This document shows positions 1 to 7,681 of a stretch of 64,000 nucleotides of DNA, piece by piece. The position numbers and the translations under genes are program-made. Under the pieces are notes generated by a model, which was given only the letters and a program-made list of their open reading frames with translations, searched no databases and was not told the origin of the DNA. Within the stretch, counting starts at the first letter, position 1; each line of letters begins with the position of its first letter. The stretch is from Peterkaempfera podocarpi (lineage in GTDB: Bacteria > Actinomycetota > Actinomycetes > Streptomycetales > Streptomycetaceae): NCBI RefSeq assembly GCF_042466665.1, contig NZ_CP162102.1:1364001-1428000 (forward strand). Direction: 5' to 3'.

Positions 1-203
1 TCGTGCTCGGCATCGGCCACCAACTCGGCCTGATCTCCAGCGAACTGTTCACCGTCATGGTGCTGGTGGCGCTGATCACCACCGCGCTGGCCGGCCCGCT
101 GCTGCGCCGCTTCAAGCTCACCACCCCCTCCTCGGTGCCCGACCAGGTCCGGCCCGCCGACCACCCCGCCGACCACCCCGCCCGCGAGATCCAGCCCGTC
201 TGA
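1..203 (+). CDS. Cation/proton antiporter, C-terminal end (partial)
   Basis: The reading frame is open from the window edge to a TGA at 201-203, so only the last 66 or so residues are seen. They contain a hydrophobic helix (ISSELFTVMVLVALITTALAG) followed by PLLRRF and a short Pro/Asp/His-rich tail. The motif LGLIS(S/D)ELFTxMVLMALVTT is typical of the last membrane segment of CPA2/Kef-type sodium or potassium/proton antiporters. In natural-product clusters such antiporters often sit at the edge and are thought to help export or ion balance, but that role here is inference. The gene after it starts 40 bp downstream with its own ribosome site, so co-transcription is possible. Confidence 0.7.
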   Translation, partial: VLGIGHQLGLISSELFTVMVLVALITTALAGPLLRRFKLTTPSSVPDQVRPADHPADHPAREIQPV

Positions 204-242
204 CCCGCCCGGCCGCCCCGACCCGGAGAAAGGCAGTCCGTC

Positions 243-452
243 ATGGCCAACACCTCGTACTTCGGCTACTCCTGGCAACCCGAGGAGAACGTCGTGCTGA
301 TCACCTACCGCTGCCGCACGGTGTGCAGCGTGCGGGGCACGGACCGGATCGACGCGCTGATGCGGGAGCTGCGCGCGGGCGACCGGCAGGCGGTGCTGGA
401 GCGCTGGAGCGCCGACGCACTCGCGACCACCCGCCACAACAGCGCGGCCTGA
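243..452 (+). CDS. Small unknown protein (69 aa) heading the first biosynthetic block
   Basis: A 69-aa protein beginning MANTSYFGYSWQPEE, with the ATG preceded by GGAGAAAGG at good distance. It ends 12 bp before the thioesterase gene, so it is very likely co-transcribed with it. It has two cysteines (YRCRTVCSV), no signal peptide and no membrane segment. The size and position recall MbtH-like adenylation chaperones, but the MbtH signature (NxExQxSxWP and the later tryptophans) is absent, so I do not assign it there. Function unknown; translation is supported by the start signal, the coding-like composition and the tight spacing. Confidence 0.6.
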   Translation: MANTSYFGYSWQPEENVVLITYRCRTVCSVRGTDRIDALMRELRAGDRQAVLERWSADALATTRHNSAA

Positions 453-464
453 GAGGCAGATCCG

Positions 465-1235
465 ATGACGACCACCACCGCCCCGACCACCACCGCAGAG
501 GCCGTACGGCTGACCCGCCCCACCGCCCTGATCTGCCTGCCCTTCGCCGGCGCCGGCGCCGGGTTCTTCCGCAAGTGGCGCACGCTGGCCCCCGAGGGGA
601 TGACGCTGCTGCCCGTACAGCTCCCCGGCCGCGAGGAGCGCTACTTCGAGACCGCCCTCACCGATGTCGACCAGGCCATGGACGAGGCCCTCCCCCGGGT
701 CCTCGACCAGCTCACCGCGCTCGGCGAGGCCGCCGAGCGGGTGGCCCTCTTCGGCCACAGCCTCGGCGCCGAGCTCGCCTTCGAGCTGACCCGGCGGCTG
801 GCCCGGCAGGGCACGACCGTCGCCCGGCTGCTGGTCAGCGGCGCCCCCGGCCCGCGCGACCGGCAGGTGGAGCGGGTCAGCCACCTGGACGACGAGGCCT
901 TCCTCGAAGGCCTGCGCCGGGTCGCCGGCTACCGCCACCCGGCCATGGACCACCCCGAGCTGCTCGCGGTGATGATGCCGTTCCTGCGCGCCGACAACGC
1001 CATGCACGAGGACTACCGCTCCGCCCACGCCGAACTGCTCGACGTGCCCGTCACCGCACTGCGCGGCCGCAACGACCGCCTGGTCAGCGCCGCGGAGTCG
1101 GCCCAGTGGGCCGCCGAGACCACCGCCGGCTTCCGGGCCGTCGAACTGGACGGCGAACACATGTACCTGACGGAGACGGCGGGCGCCGAGGCGCTGCTGC
1201 GGACCGTCGTCGACGAGCTCGAAAGGGGCCGCTGA
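465..1235 (+). CDS. Type II thioesterase (first of three)
   Basis: 256 aa, usual length for free-standing alpha/beta-hydrolase thioesterases of NRPS/PKS clusters (RifR/GrsT family). It opens with the family motif LPFAGAGAGFF; the nucleophile lies in GHSLG (Ser near residue 99). The acid is probably Asp near 204 (GRNDRLVS) and the histidine near 232 (GEHMYL). Family members hydrolyse stalled or wrong acyl groups from carrier-protein phosphopantetheine, or release amino acids made on free carriers. The P450 gene starts 3 bp after its stop, so it is translationally close to that gene. With only small carrier proteins nearby and no integrated TE domain, a true product-release role is possible. 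Confidence 0.93.
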   Translation: MTTTTAPTTTAEAVRLTRPTALICLPFAGAGAGFFRKWRTLAPEGMTLLPVQLPGREERYFETALTDVDQAMDEALPRVLDQLTALGEAAERVALFGHSLGAELAFELTRRLARQGTTVARLLVSGAPGPRDRQVERVSHLDDEAFLEGLRRVAGYRHPAMDHPELLAVMMPFLRADNAMHEDYRSAHAELLDVPVTALRGRNDRLVSAAESAQWAAETTAGFRAVELDGEHMYLTETAGAEALLRTVVDELERGR

Positions 1236-1238
1236 ACC

Positions 1239-2477
1239 ATGTCCGTGACCGAGGCACCGGTCTCCCGGTGCCCCTTCCAGCCGGCGGGACCCGACCTGGT
1301 CGACCCGCGGCTCTACAGCCACGGCGACGCCCCGCGTCTCTGGCGTGAGCTGCGCGCCCTGGACCACCTGCACTGGCAGCAGGTGGACGCGGACCGCGGA
1401 TTCTGGTCCGTGGTGCACTACCGCGAGTCCGACGCGGTGCTTCGGGACACCGACACCTTCACCTCCGAACGCGGCACCCTGCTGGACCTGCTCGGCACCG
1501 ACGACCCGGCCGGCGGCCAGCAGCTGGCCGTCACCGACCCGCCCCTGCACACGGCCCGGCAGGCCCGCCTCAAGCGCGAACTGACCAGCAAGTCCGTGGC
1601 CCGGCAGCGCGAGCAGATCCGTTCGCTGATCGTCGAGCTGCTGGAGCCGCTGGGCGACGGCGGGGTCTTCGACTTCGCCGCCGCCATGATGGCCATGCCC
1701 ATGTGGGTGACCGGCACCATGATGGCCCTGCCCCGGACGGACTGGGACTGGCTGACCCGGGTCACCACCATGTGCATCGCCGCCGACGACCCCGACTTCC
1801 AGGAGCCGGGCGGCCGCGCCGCCACACTCAGCACCGCACACCTGGAACTCTTCGCCTACTTCCAGGACCTGATCAGGCACCGCTCCGAGAACCTGGGCAC
1901 GGACCTGCTCAGCGCCCTGATGTCGACCCGCTTCGAGGGCCGGCTGATGTCCCCGGGCGAGGTCGTCTCCAACTGCTACAGCCTGCTGCTCGGCGCCAAT
2001 GTCACCACCCCGCACGCGCCCACCTTCGTCATGGCCGAGTTCATCGACAGCGACGTCCTGCCCGACTGGGCGGCGCACCCGGAGCTCAACCAGTCCGCCT
2101 ACGCGGAGGCGCTGCGCTGGGCCTCCCCGGTCAACCATGTGATGCGCTACGCCACCCGGGACACCGTGCTGCGCGGCACTCCGATCGCAGCCGGCGACGC
2201 CGTTGTGGTCTGGCTCGGCGCGGCCAACCGCGACGGGCAGGTCTTCGCCGACCCAGAGCGCTTCGACATCCGCCGCCGCCCCAACAAGCACCTGTCCTTC
2301 GGCATCGGCCCGCACTACTGCGTCGGCCACAGCGTCGCCCGCGCGTCGCTGGGCCTCCTCTTCGAGGAACTGCTCTCCCGCTACCACGACTTCCGCCCGG
2401 CCGGCCGGCCGGAGCGGCTCATCTCGAACTTCGCCTCGGGCTACAAGCACGTCCCGATCACCGCACGCCGTCGCTGA
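1239..2477 (+). CDS. Cytochrome P450 with altered I-helix motif
   Basis: 412 aa, normal for a soluble bacterial class I P450. The haem loop FGIGPHYCVG places the cysteine ligand at about residue 361; the EALRW segment carries the ExxR-equivalent K-helix motif. In the I helix the usual (A/G)GxD/ETT reads GANVTT (residues about 252-257): the threonines are present but the acidic residue is Val255. The second P450 of the cluster aligns there as GGDETS. Loss of the acid is found in some P450s with unusual proton delivery, so activity or mechanism may differ. The position between a thioesterase and a free carrier protein suggests it oxidises a carrier-bound amino acid, which is inference. No ferredoxin gene is adjacent. 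Confidence 0.92.
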   Translation: MSVTEAPVSRCPFQPAGPDLVDPRLYSHGDAPRLWRELRALDHLHWQQVDADRGFWSVVHYRESDAVLRDTDTFTSERGTLLDLLGTDDPAGGQQLAVTDPPLHTARQARLKRELTSKSVARQREQIRSLIVELLEPLGDGGVFDFAAAMMAMPMWVTGTMMALPRTDWDWLTRVTTMCIAADDPDFQEPGGRAATLSTAHLELFAYFQDLIRHRSENLGTDLLSALMSTRFEGRLMSPGEVVSNCYSLLLGANVTTPHAPTFVMAEFIDSDVLPDWAAHPELNQSAYAEALRWASPVNHVMRYATRDTVLRGTPIAAGDAVVVWLGAANRDGQVFADPERFDIRRRPNKHLSFGIGPHYCVGHSVARASLGLLFEELLSRYHDFRPAGRPERLISNFASGYKHVPITARRR

Positions 2478-2522
2478 CACCGCACCGACACCGCACATCC
2501 CACACAACCAGGAGGCTCGACC

Positions 2523-2786
2523 ATGACCCAGCCCGTACTCACCGTCCCCGCCGCCGACCGGCTCACCCTGGTCCGCACCCTGTGGCGGGAGGTCCTCGAG
2601 GTGGACGAGGTCCCCGAGGACGTCAACTTCTTCGACGCCGGCGGCGACTCGCTGCTGCTCGTCGCCCTGGTGGAGCGGATCCGGCAGGCCACCGGCCAGG
2701 CCGTGCGCACCATGGACGTGCTCCGCGCCGGCACGGTGCGCGGCCAGGCCGAGCTGATCGGCGGCGGGGACACGGTGGCGCGATGA
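2523..2786 (+). CDS. Free-standing peptidyl carrier protein
   Basis: 87 aa, the length of a single PCP/ACP domain. The phosphopantetheine site is the serine of DAGGDSLLL (Ser near 43). The ATG has CAGGAGG upstream. Its TGA overlaps the ATG of the next gene (ATGA), so the adenylation protein is translationally coupled to it. As a stand-alone carrier it would hold the aminoacyl thioester made by an adenylation domain while tailoring enzymes act on it; the neighbouring adenylation gene is the natural loader. Which of the two adenylation proteins charges which free carrier cannot be read from sequence. Confidence 0.93.
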   Translation: MTQPVLTVPAADRLTLVRTLWREVLEVDEVPEDVNFFDAGGDSLLLVALVERIRQATGQAVRTMDVLRAGTVRGQAELIGGGDTVAR

Positions 2787-4977
2787 ACGAGGAGGAAGAC
2801 CGTTTGGCCTTCCCCAGCGACCTTCAGGGCCAGGCCTCCTCGGGAGGCCCGGCCCTGCGGGCGTTGATGGCCCCGATCGCGCAGGTGAGCGCAGATGTGA
2901 CGACACGCTGCGCCAAGCTCGGCATCGGCCCCGACGCGCTGCTGCTGACCGCGTACGCGCTGACCCTGACCCGCTGGACCGGCTGCCGCGTGCTGCCGGT
3001 GCGCTGTGGCGGCGGGACCGTCACCGTCGAGGTCGACGAGGACCTGAACACCGATGACCTTCTCTGCACCGTCGACACCCGGCTGCGCACCGCCGCATCC
3101 ACTTCCGCTTCCGCTTCCGACTCCGCTTCCGACTCCGACTCCGACTCCGGCTCCGGCTCCGGCTCCGCAGACGAGGCCGGGCCGGTGCAGGTCGGCTTCG
3201 GCCCGGACGCCGTGCTCGGCGACGGCGTCGAACTCGTCCTGGCCGCCGACTGGCGCGGCGAGGACTGGTCCGGTGCGACCAGCTGCCTGACCGGTGTCTG
3301 GACCGCGGCGGAACTCTCCGGCTTCACCGCCGATCTGCTGGCGGCCGTCGCCGAACTGGCCGCCGGCTCCGGGCCGGTGGAGGACATCCGCTGCATCTCC
3401 GCCGAGCGGCGGGCACTGCTGCACCGGATCAACCAGACCGACCGGGACTTCCCGACCGCCCCCCTGGAGGAGCTGTTCCACCGGATCGCCCGCCGTCATC
3501 CGGACGCGGTCGCCGTCCGCGAGGGCGACACGGAACTGACCTACCGCCGGCTCGCCGCCGACGTCACGGTCCAGGCTCGCCTGCTGGGCGAGGCGGGGGT
3601 CGGTCCCGGCGACACGGTGCTGATCGGGCTGCCCAGATCAGTCGCCGAGATCGTGGCCGTGCTCGGCACCGTCCAGGCCGGGGCCGCATACGTCGGCGTG
3701 GATCTCGGCGCCCCGCCCGCACACCTCGCCGCGATCGTCGACAAGTGCCGCCCCGCAGCAGTGCTGTACGGCCCCGGGGAGCGCACGGCGCCGCCCGAGG
3801 GCGTCCCCGCCGTACCCGTCTGGGACGCCTCCTGGAACGCTCCGGACGCCGGTGCCGCGGCCACGGTCGTGGCCGCGCCCCGGCTGCCGTCGATCGGGGC
3901 CGGCGGGCGGCCCGCCTATGTCGCGTTCACCTCCGGCTCCACCGGCAAGCCCAAGGGCGTCTGTGTGCCGCACCGCGGCGTCGTCCGCCTGGTGCACGGC
4001 GCGGACTACGCCCGCCTCGGACCCGGGCACGCATGCTGCGGCTTTCGCCGCTGGCCTTCGACGCGTCCACGCTGGAACTGTGGGGCGCGCTGCTGACCGG
4101 TGCGACCCTGGAGGTCTACACCGAGCCGCTGCCCTCCCCCACCGAGCTGGGCGAGTTCCTGGTGGAGCGCGAGGTCACCGTCGCCTGGTTCACCGCCGGG
4201 CTCTTCCGGCTGCTCGCCGAGTTCGCCCCGGACTCGCTGCGGGGTCTGCGGCAGGTGCTCACCGGCGGCGACGTGGTCCCGCACGAACACGTGGCCCGGC
4301 TGCTGGAGCGCCACCCCGGCCTGGTCGTCACCAACGGCTACGGCCCTACCGAGAACACCACCTTCACCACGACGCACTCGGTCACCCGGCCGCAGGACGT
4401 GGACGGCCCGCTGCCGATCGGCACGCCGCTGATGGGCACCCGCGTCCACGTCCTCGACGACCGGGGCCGGCTGCTGCCCCCGGGGGCCGTCGGCGAGCTG
4501 TACACCTCCGGTGAGGGCCTGGCCACCGGCTATGTCGGCGACGAGGCGGAGACGGCACGGCGCTTCGGCTGGTTCTCACCGGACCTGGTGGAGCGCCTCT
4601 ACCGCACCGGGGACCTGGTCCGCTTCGACGGCCGGGGCCGGCTGCGGTTCCTGGGCCGGGCCGACGACCAGGTGAAGCTGCGCGGCTACCGGATCGAACC
4701 GGCCGCCATCGGCGCCACCATCGCCCAGCTCCCCGGCGTCCAGGACGCGCTGGTCTTCGCCGTCGGCGCGGACAGCGCCACCAAGCGCCTGGTCGCCGCG
4801 GTCGTCCCGGCCGAGGGCGAGAGCCCCGCGCCGAACGCGCTGCGTCTGGCCCTGGAGGAGCAGCTGCCCTCCTATATGGTGCCGGCGCTGTGGACCGTGG
4901 TGGAGACCCTCCCGCTCACCCGCAACGGCAAGGTCGATCGCAAGGCCCTCGCCGCCTCGGCCCGCCCGGCCCGCTGA
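2783..4977 (+). CDS. NRPS protein: condensation remnant plus adenylation domain, frameshifted
   Basis: The start ATG overlaps the carrier stop. About the first 210 residues resemble only the C-terminal lobe and tail of a condensation domain; no HHxxxDG is present and a Ser/Asp/Gly run interrupts it. The adenylation domain follows (LTYRRL, TSGSTGKPKG near residue 380, FDAS, NGYGPTEN, YRTGDLVR, RNGKVDRKAL). Near 4032 the frame breaks: upstream reads to GPGHA in one frame and MLRLSPLAFDAS resumes in another. One extra base between GC and ATG at about 4032-4033 would join them, giving about 731 aa. The pocket residues read D-A-L-W-L-G-G-T-F with the late Lys, close to the valine code DAFWIGGTFK. 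As the sequence stands, the protein is cut between core motifs A3 and A4 and would be inactive. Confidence 0.85.
3100..3167 (+). repeat. Ser/Asp/Gly codon repeat inside the condensation remnant
   Basis: A run of TCC-GCT, TCC-GAC and TCC-GGC codon pairs encodes an alternating Ser-Ala/Ser-Asp/Ser-Gly stretch of about 25 residues. It lies in the middle of the degenerate condensation-domain segment, where a full domain would have structured sequence. Simple repeats of this kind can change length by slippage. Probably a flexible linker. Confidence 0.8.
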
Positions 4978-5343
4978 CACCCACCCCACGGGGCCGGCAC
5001 GCACAGGGCTCCGTAGCACGGCGGGGCGAACCACAAGGATCGGTGCACCACGGAGGTCGACTGGCCTCGGAAAGGGTTGTGGCGAGACGCTCGGCCGGGG
5101 TATCCCGGTCGGGCGTTTTGCGGTGTGCGCGGGCCGCGGTTGCATCCGGTGGTGCCTCGGCCAGGTCGCCGGAGCTGGAGGCTCCCCAGCCGCCGGTGAC
5201 ACCTCGGTCACGGCTGGTCGCATCCTGGTGCTCCGGCCGGGCGAGGCCGAACGGGTGAACCTGTCGGCGTTTCACCCGTGGCAAGCCGCCACCCCGACGA
5301 GCTGCGCATGCACATGGTGGCGACAGCGGGTCGGATGTTACCT
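4978..5343. other. Intergenic stretch, no gene recognised
   Basis: About 365 bp between the adenylation gene and the lectin-like gene. Short open frames exist on both strands but have no start signals or recognisable protein. I see no strong terminator hairpin and no clear promoter elements, though a promoter for the following two-gene unit must lie here or within the adenylation gene. Confidence 0.5.
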
Positions 5344-7659
5344 GTGAAGACTTCGACGGCGGCTTCGCCGGTGTATGTGGCATCTCCTGCGCAAGGGGGC
5401 GGCTTCTCGCCCGTGGCGCTGTTCCGGAATCCGTTCACGGTGCCGGTCGGCGCGCCTGCGGGGTCGGGGGCGCTGGAGGCGGTGTTCGTCGACGCGTCGG
5501 GAGTGCTGCGGTATCTGAGCTCGAACGGCGGTGTCTGCTGGAGCGTGGAGGATCTGCCGGGCGGGCCCTACTACCTCAGCGGTGGCTCGCGGCGTTACGG
5601 CGGGATCGTGGCCGTCGTCGGCTGCTCCGGGGACCCGACCGCGGATACGGTCAACGTCTTCTGGACCGACGGATCCAGCTCCGGCGCGCCCTCGGGGTAC
5701 CTGGGTCAGCTGGAGCTGACCGAGGACGGGTGGAGCACGTCGCCGCAGTGCCCGGTGGGCTCCGTGCCGATCGTCACCAGTCTGCGCGTCGCCTACACCC
5801 CGCCGGTCCGCGGCCGATCGTGCCCGGTCCTGTACGGCACCGACAACAGCGAGCAGCTGGTCGTCACCGCGTTCAACGGCAGCGCCTGGAATCCCTACCA
5901 GGGCTTTACCGACGATCGCTGGGCACTGGACTGGTACACGCAGTTGCTGGCCCCGACCGAGGCGCCCGGGTCGAGCGGGGTTCCCCACTTCAACCTGTTC
6001 GTCAACCAGGACGGCACCGCCAATCTCATCCAGCTGTCTCCCAGAGATGAAGCCGGCGACATGACCTTGTGGCACACGCTGGAGTCTCCCGGGCTCAGCG
6101 GCAGGGTGGGGGACGCCGGCGGTGTCTTCCCCGGGGGCCTGGTCGCGGTGGTCCAGCCCGTCAGCGAGACCGATTCGGCCGTCCCGGCCGCCATCTACCT
6201 GGACGACGAGAAGGACGGCCAACGGAACCTGATGGTCTGGCCGGCCGCGTTCGGCCAGGCGATGGCGCTGCCGGTGCCGAACCTGGGGGCTCAGCTGGCG
6301 GTCGCCGGGCAGACCGTGTCCGGTTTCAACACGACCCTGTACGTGATCGGCTCGGACAACAGCGTCTACGCGATCCCGCAGATCGGCACCTGCTTCAACG
6401 GCCAGATGCCGATGATGGGACCCGCGTCGCAGATCTATGCCGGCGGGTCCGGCACCGACCCGGTGCAGCTCGCCCCGGACCGGATGCCCGGCGACATCCC
6501 CGCCCTGCTGGTGGTGGGCACGGACCAGAGCCTGTGGCTCTACGAGCTCACCAACGAGTCCGGCAGCTTCAGCACCACGCTGCCCGGCTACACGGGCCAG
6601 TGGTCCGGATGCCAGGTCCAGCAGAACTCCGCGCTCCGGCCCGTCGCCCTGACCGGCCCGTTGCCCGGCGGCACCGCTCTGCCCGTCGGCTCGACCGTCA
6701 GCGGCCAGAGCGGCATGGCGCTGGCGGTGCAGTCGACCGGCCTGGTGTTCACCGACGGCGGCACCCAGGTGTGGTCACTCCCGCTCGGCGGTGATGTCGG
6801 CGGCGCGGTGCTGACCTGGGACGGCGACCTGCGCGTGGTCGACAACTCCGGCGATCAGCTCTGGTCGTCGGGCACGGCCGGAAACGCGGGTGCGACGCTC
6901 CAGTTCGCCGACGCCCCGTCCAGGGTGCAGATCGTCGACGGCAACGGCACCCCGCTCTGGCTGTCGAACCGCGTCCAGGCCCCCTGCCCGCCCGGCACGG
7001 CGATCCCGCCCGGCGGTCAGCTCGCCGCTGACGGAGCGGTGCTGGTCATGCAGCTCGACGGCAACCTCGTGCTGCTCGACCGGTTCGGCCAGCCGGCCTG
7101 GGCCACCGGCACCACCGGCGGCGACGGCAGTTCCACCGGGCACTCCGCCGCGTTCACCCAGGCAGGCAACCTGGAGGTCTACGACGAGTCCGGGACGACC
7201 GTCGTATGGAGCTCGGTGAACATCGGCGGCGGTCCCGGCGACACCTTCACCGTGTCCAGCGAGCCCACCCCCTGCCTGGAGATCACAGCCGCCGGGTCGC
7301 CCACCTTCCGGGCCGGGCAGCCGGGCTATTTCGACGGGAGCATCGCCAACTGCCCGCCCGGCTGGTGGTTCACCCCCGGCACCGCCATGGCCGGGCCCTG
7401 GAGCGACGAACTCCGGATGGAGTCCGATCAGTTCATCTACTGGGACACGGCATCCGAACGCATCTACTGGTCCGAGCCCGGATCCAGCGCGGTGTTCACC
7501 ACCGACGGCGATCTGCAGGTCCTCGACGCGCAGGGGTCCGTGACGTGGAGTGCCGGGGTCAACGGCGCCCAGCTCGCCCTCGATCCGAACCGCTTCCCGA
7601 TCAGGCTCGTGATCCTGGACCAGTCCGACACGGTCCTCTGGTCCGTCAACATCCTCTGA
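5344..7659 (+). CDS. Large bulb-type-lectin/propeller-like protein, function unknown
   Basis: About 771 aa from the GTG at 5344 (ATG codons at 5308-5335 are alternatives; none has a strong ribosome site). No signal peptide is evident. The N-terminal 440 residues are repetitive, rich in Gly, Trp, Asp and Tyr, with strand-like units such as VFVDASGVLRYLSSNGG and VVGTDQSLWLYEL, resembling a beta-propeller. The remaining part contains three bulb-type (mannose-binding B-lectin) like blocks: WDGDLRVVDNSGDQLWSS (near 480), MQLDGNLVLLDRFGQPAW (near 567) and TTDGDLQVLDAQGSVTWSA (C-terminal). The QxDxNxVxY sugar motif is only partly conserved. It ends 22 bp before the giant downstream gene, so the two probably form one operon, interrupting the biosynthetic cluster. 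Confidence 0.75.
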   Translation: MKTSTAASPVYVASPAQGGGFSPVALFRNPFTVPVGAPAGSGALEAVFVDASGVLRYLSSNGGVCWSVEDLPGGPYYLSGGSRRYGGIVAVVGCSGDPTADTVNVFWTDGSSSGAPSGYLGQLELTEDGWSTSPQCPVGSVPIVTSLRVAYTPPVRGRSCPVLYGTDNSEQLVVTAFNGSAWNPYQGFTDDRWALDWYTQLLAPTEAPGSSGVPHFNLFVNQDGTANLIQLSPRDEAGDMTLWHTLESPGLSGRVGDAGGVFPGGLVAVVQPVSETDSAVPAAIYLDDEKDGQRNLMVWPAAFGQAMALPVPNLGAQLAVAGQTVSGFNTTLYVIGSDNSVYAIPQIGTCFNGQMPMMGPASQIYAGGSGTDPVQLAPDRMPGDIPALLVVGTDQSLWLYELTNESGSFSTTLPGYTGQWSGCQVQQNSALRPVALTGPLPGGTALPVGSTVSGQSGMALAVQSTGLVFTDGGTQVWSLPLGGDVGGAVLTWDGDLRVVDNSGDQLWSSGTAGNAGATLQFADAPSRVQIVDGNGTPLWLSNRVQAPCPPGTAIPPGGQLAADGAVLVMQLDGNLVLLDRFGQPAWATGTTGGDGSSTGHSAAFTQAGNLEVYDESGTTVVWSSVNIGGGPGDTFTVSSEPTPCLEITAAGSPTFRAGQPGYFDGSIANCPPGWWFTPGTAMAGPWSDELRMESDQFIYWDTASERIYWSEPGSSAVFTTDGDLQVLDAQGSVTWSAGVNGAQLALDPNRFPIRLVILDQSDTVLWSVNIL

Positions 7660-7681
7660 CCCGTCAGCGAGGGAGATGGTC

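Noticed and set aside
243..452. An MbtH-like protein by size and position
   Set aside because: The MbtH motif and its conserved tryptophans are absent.
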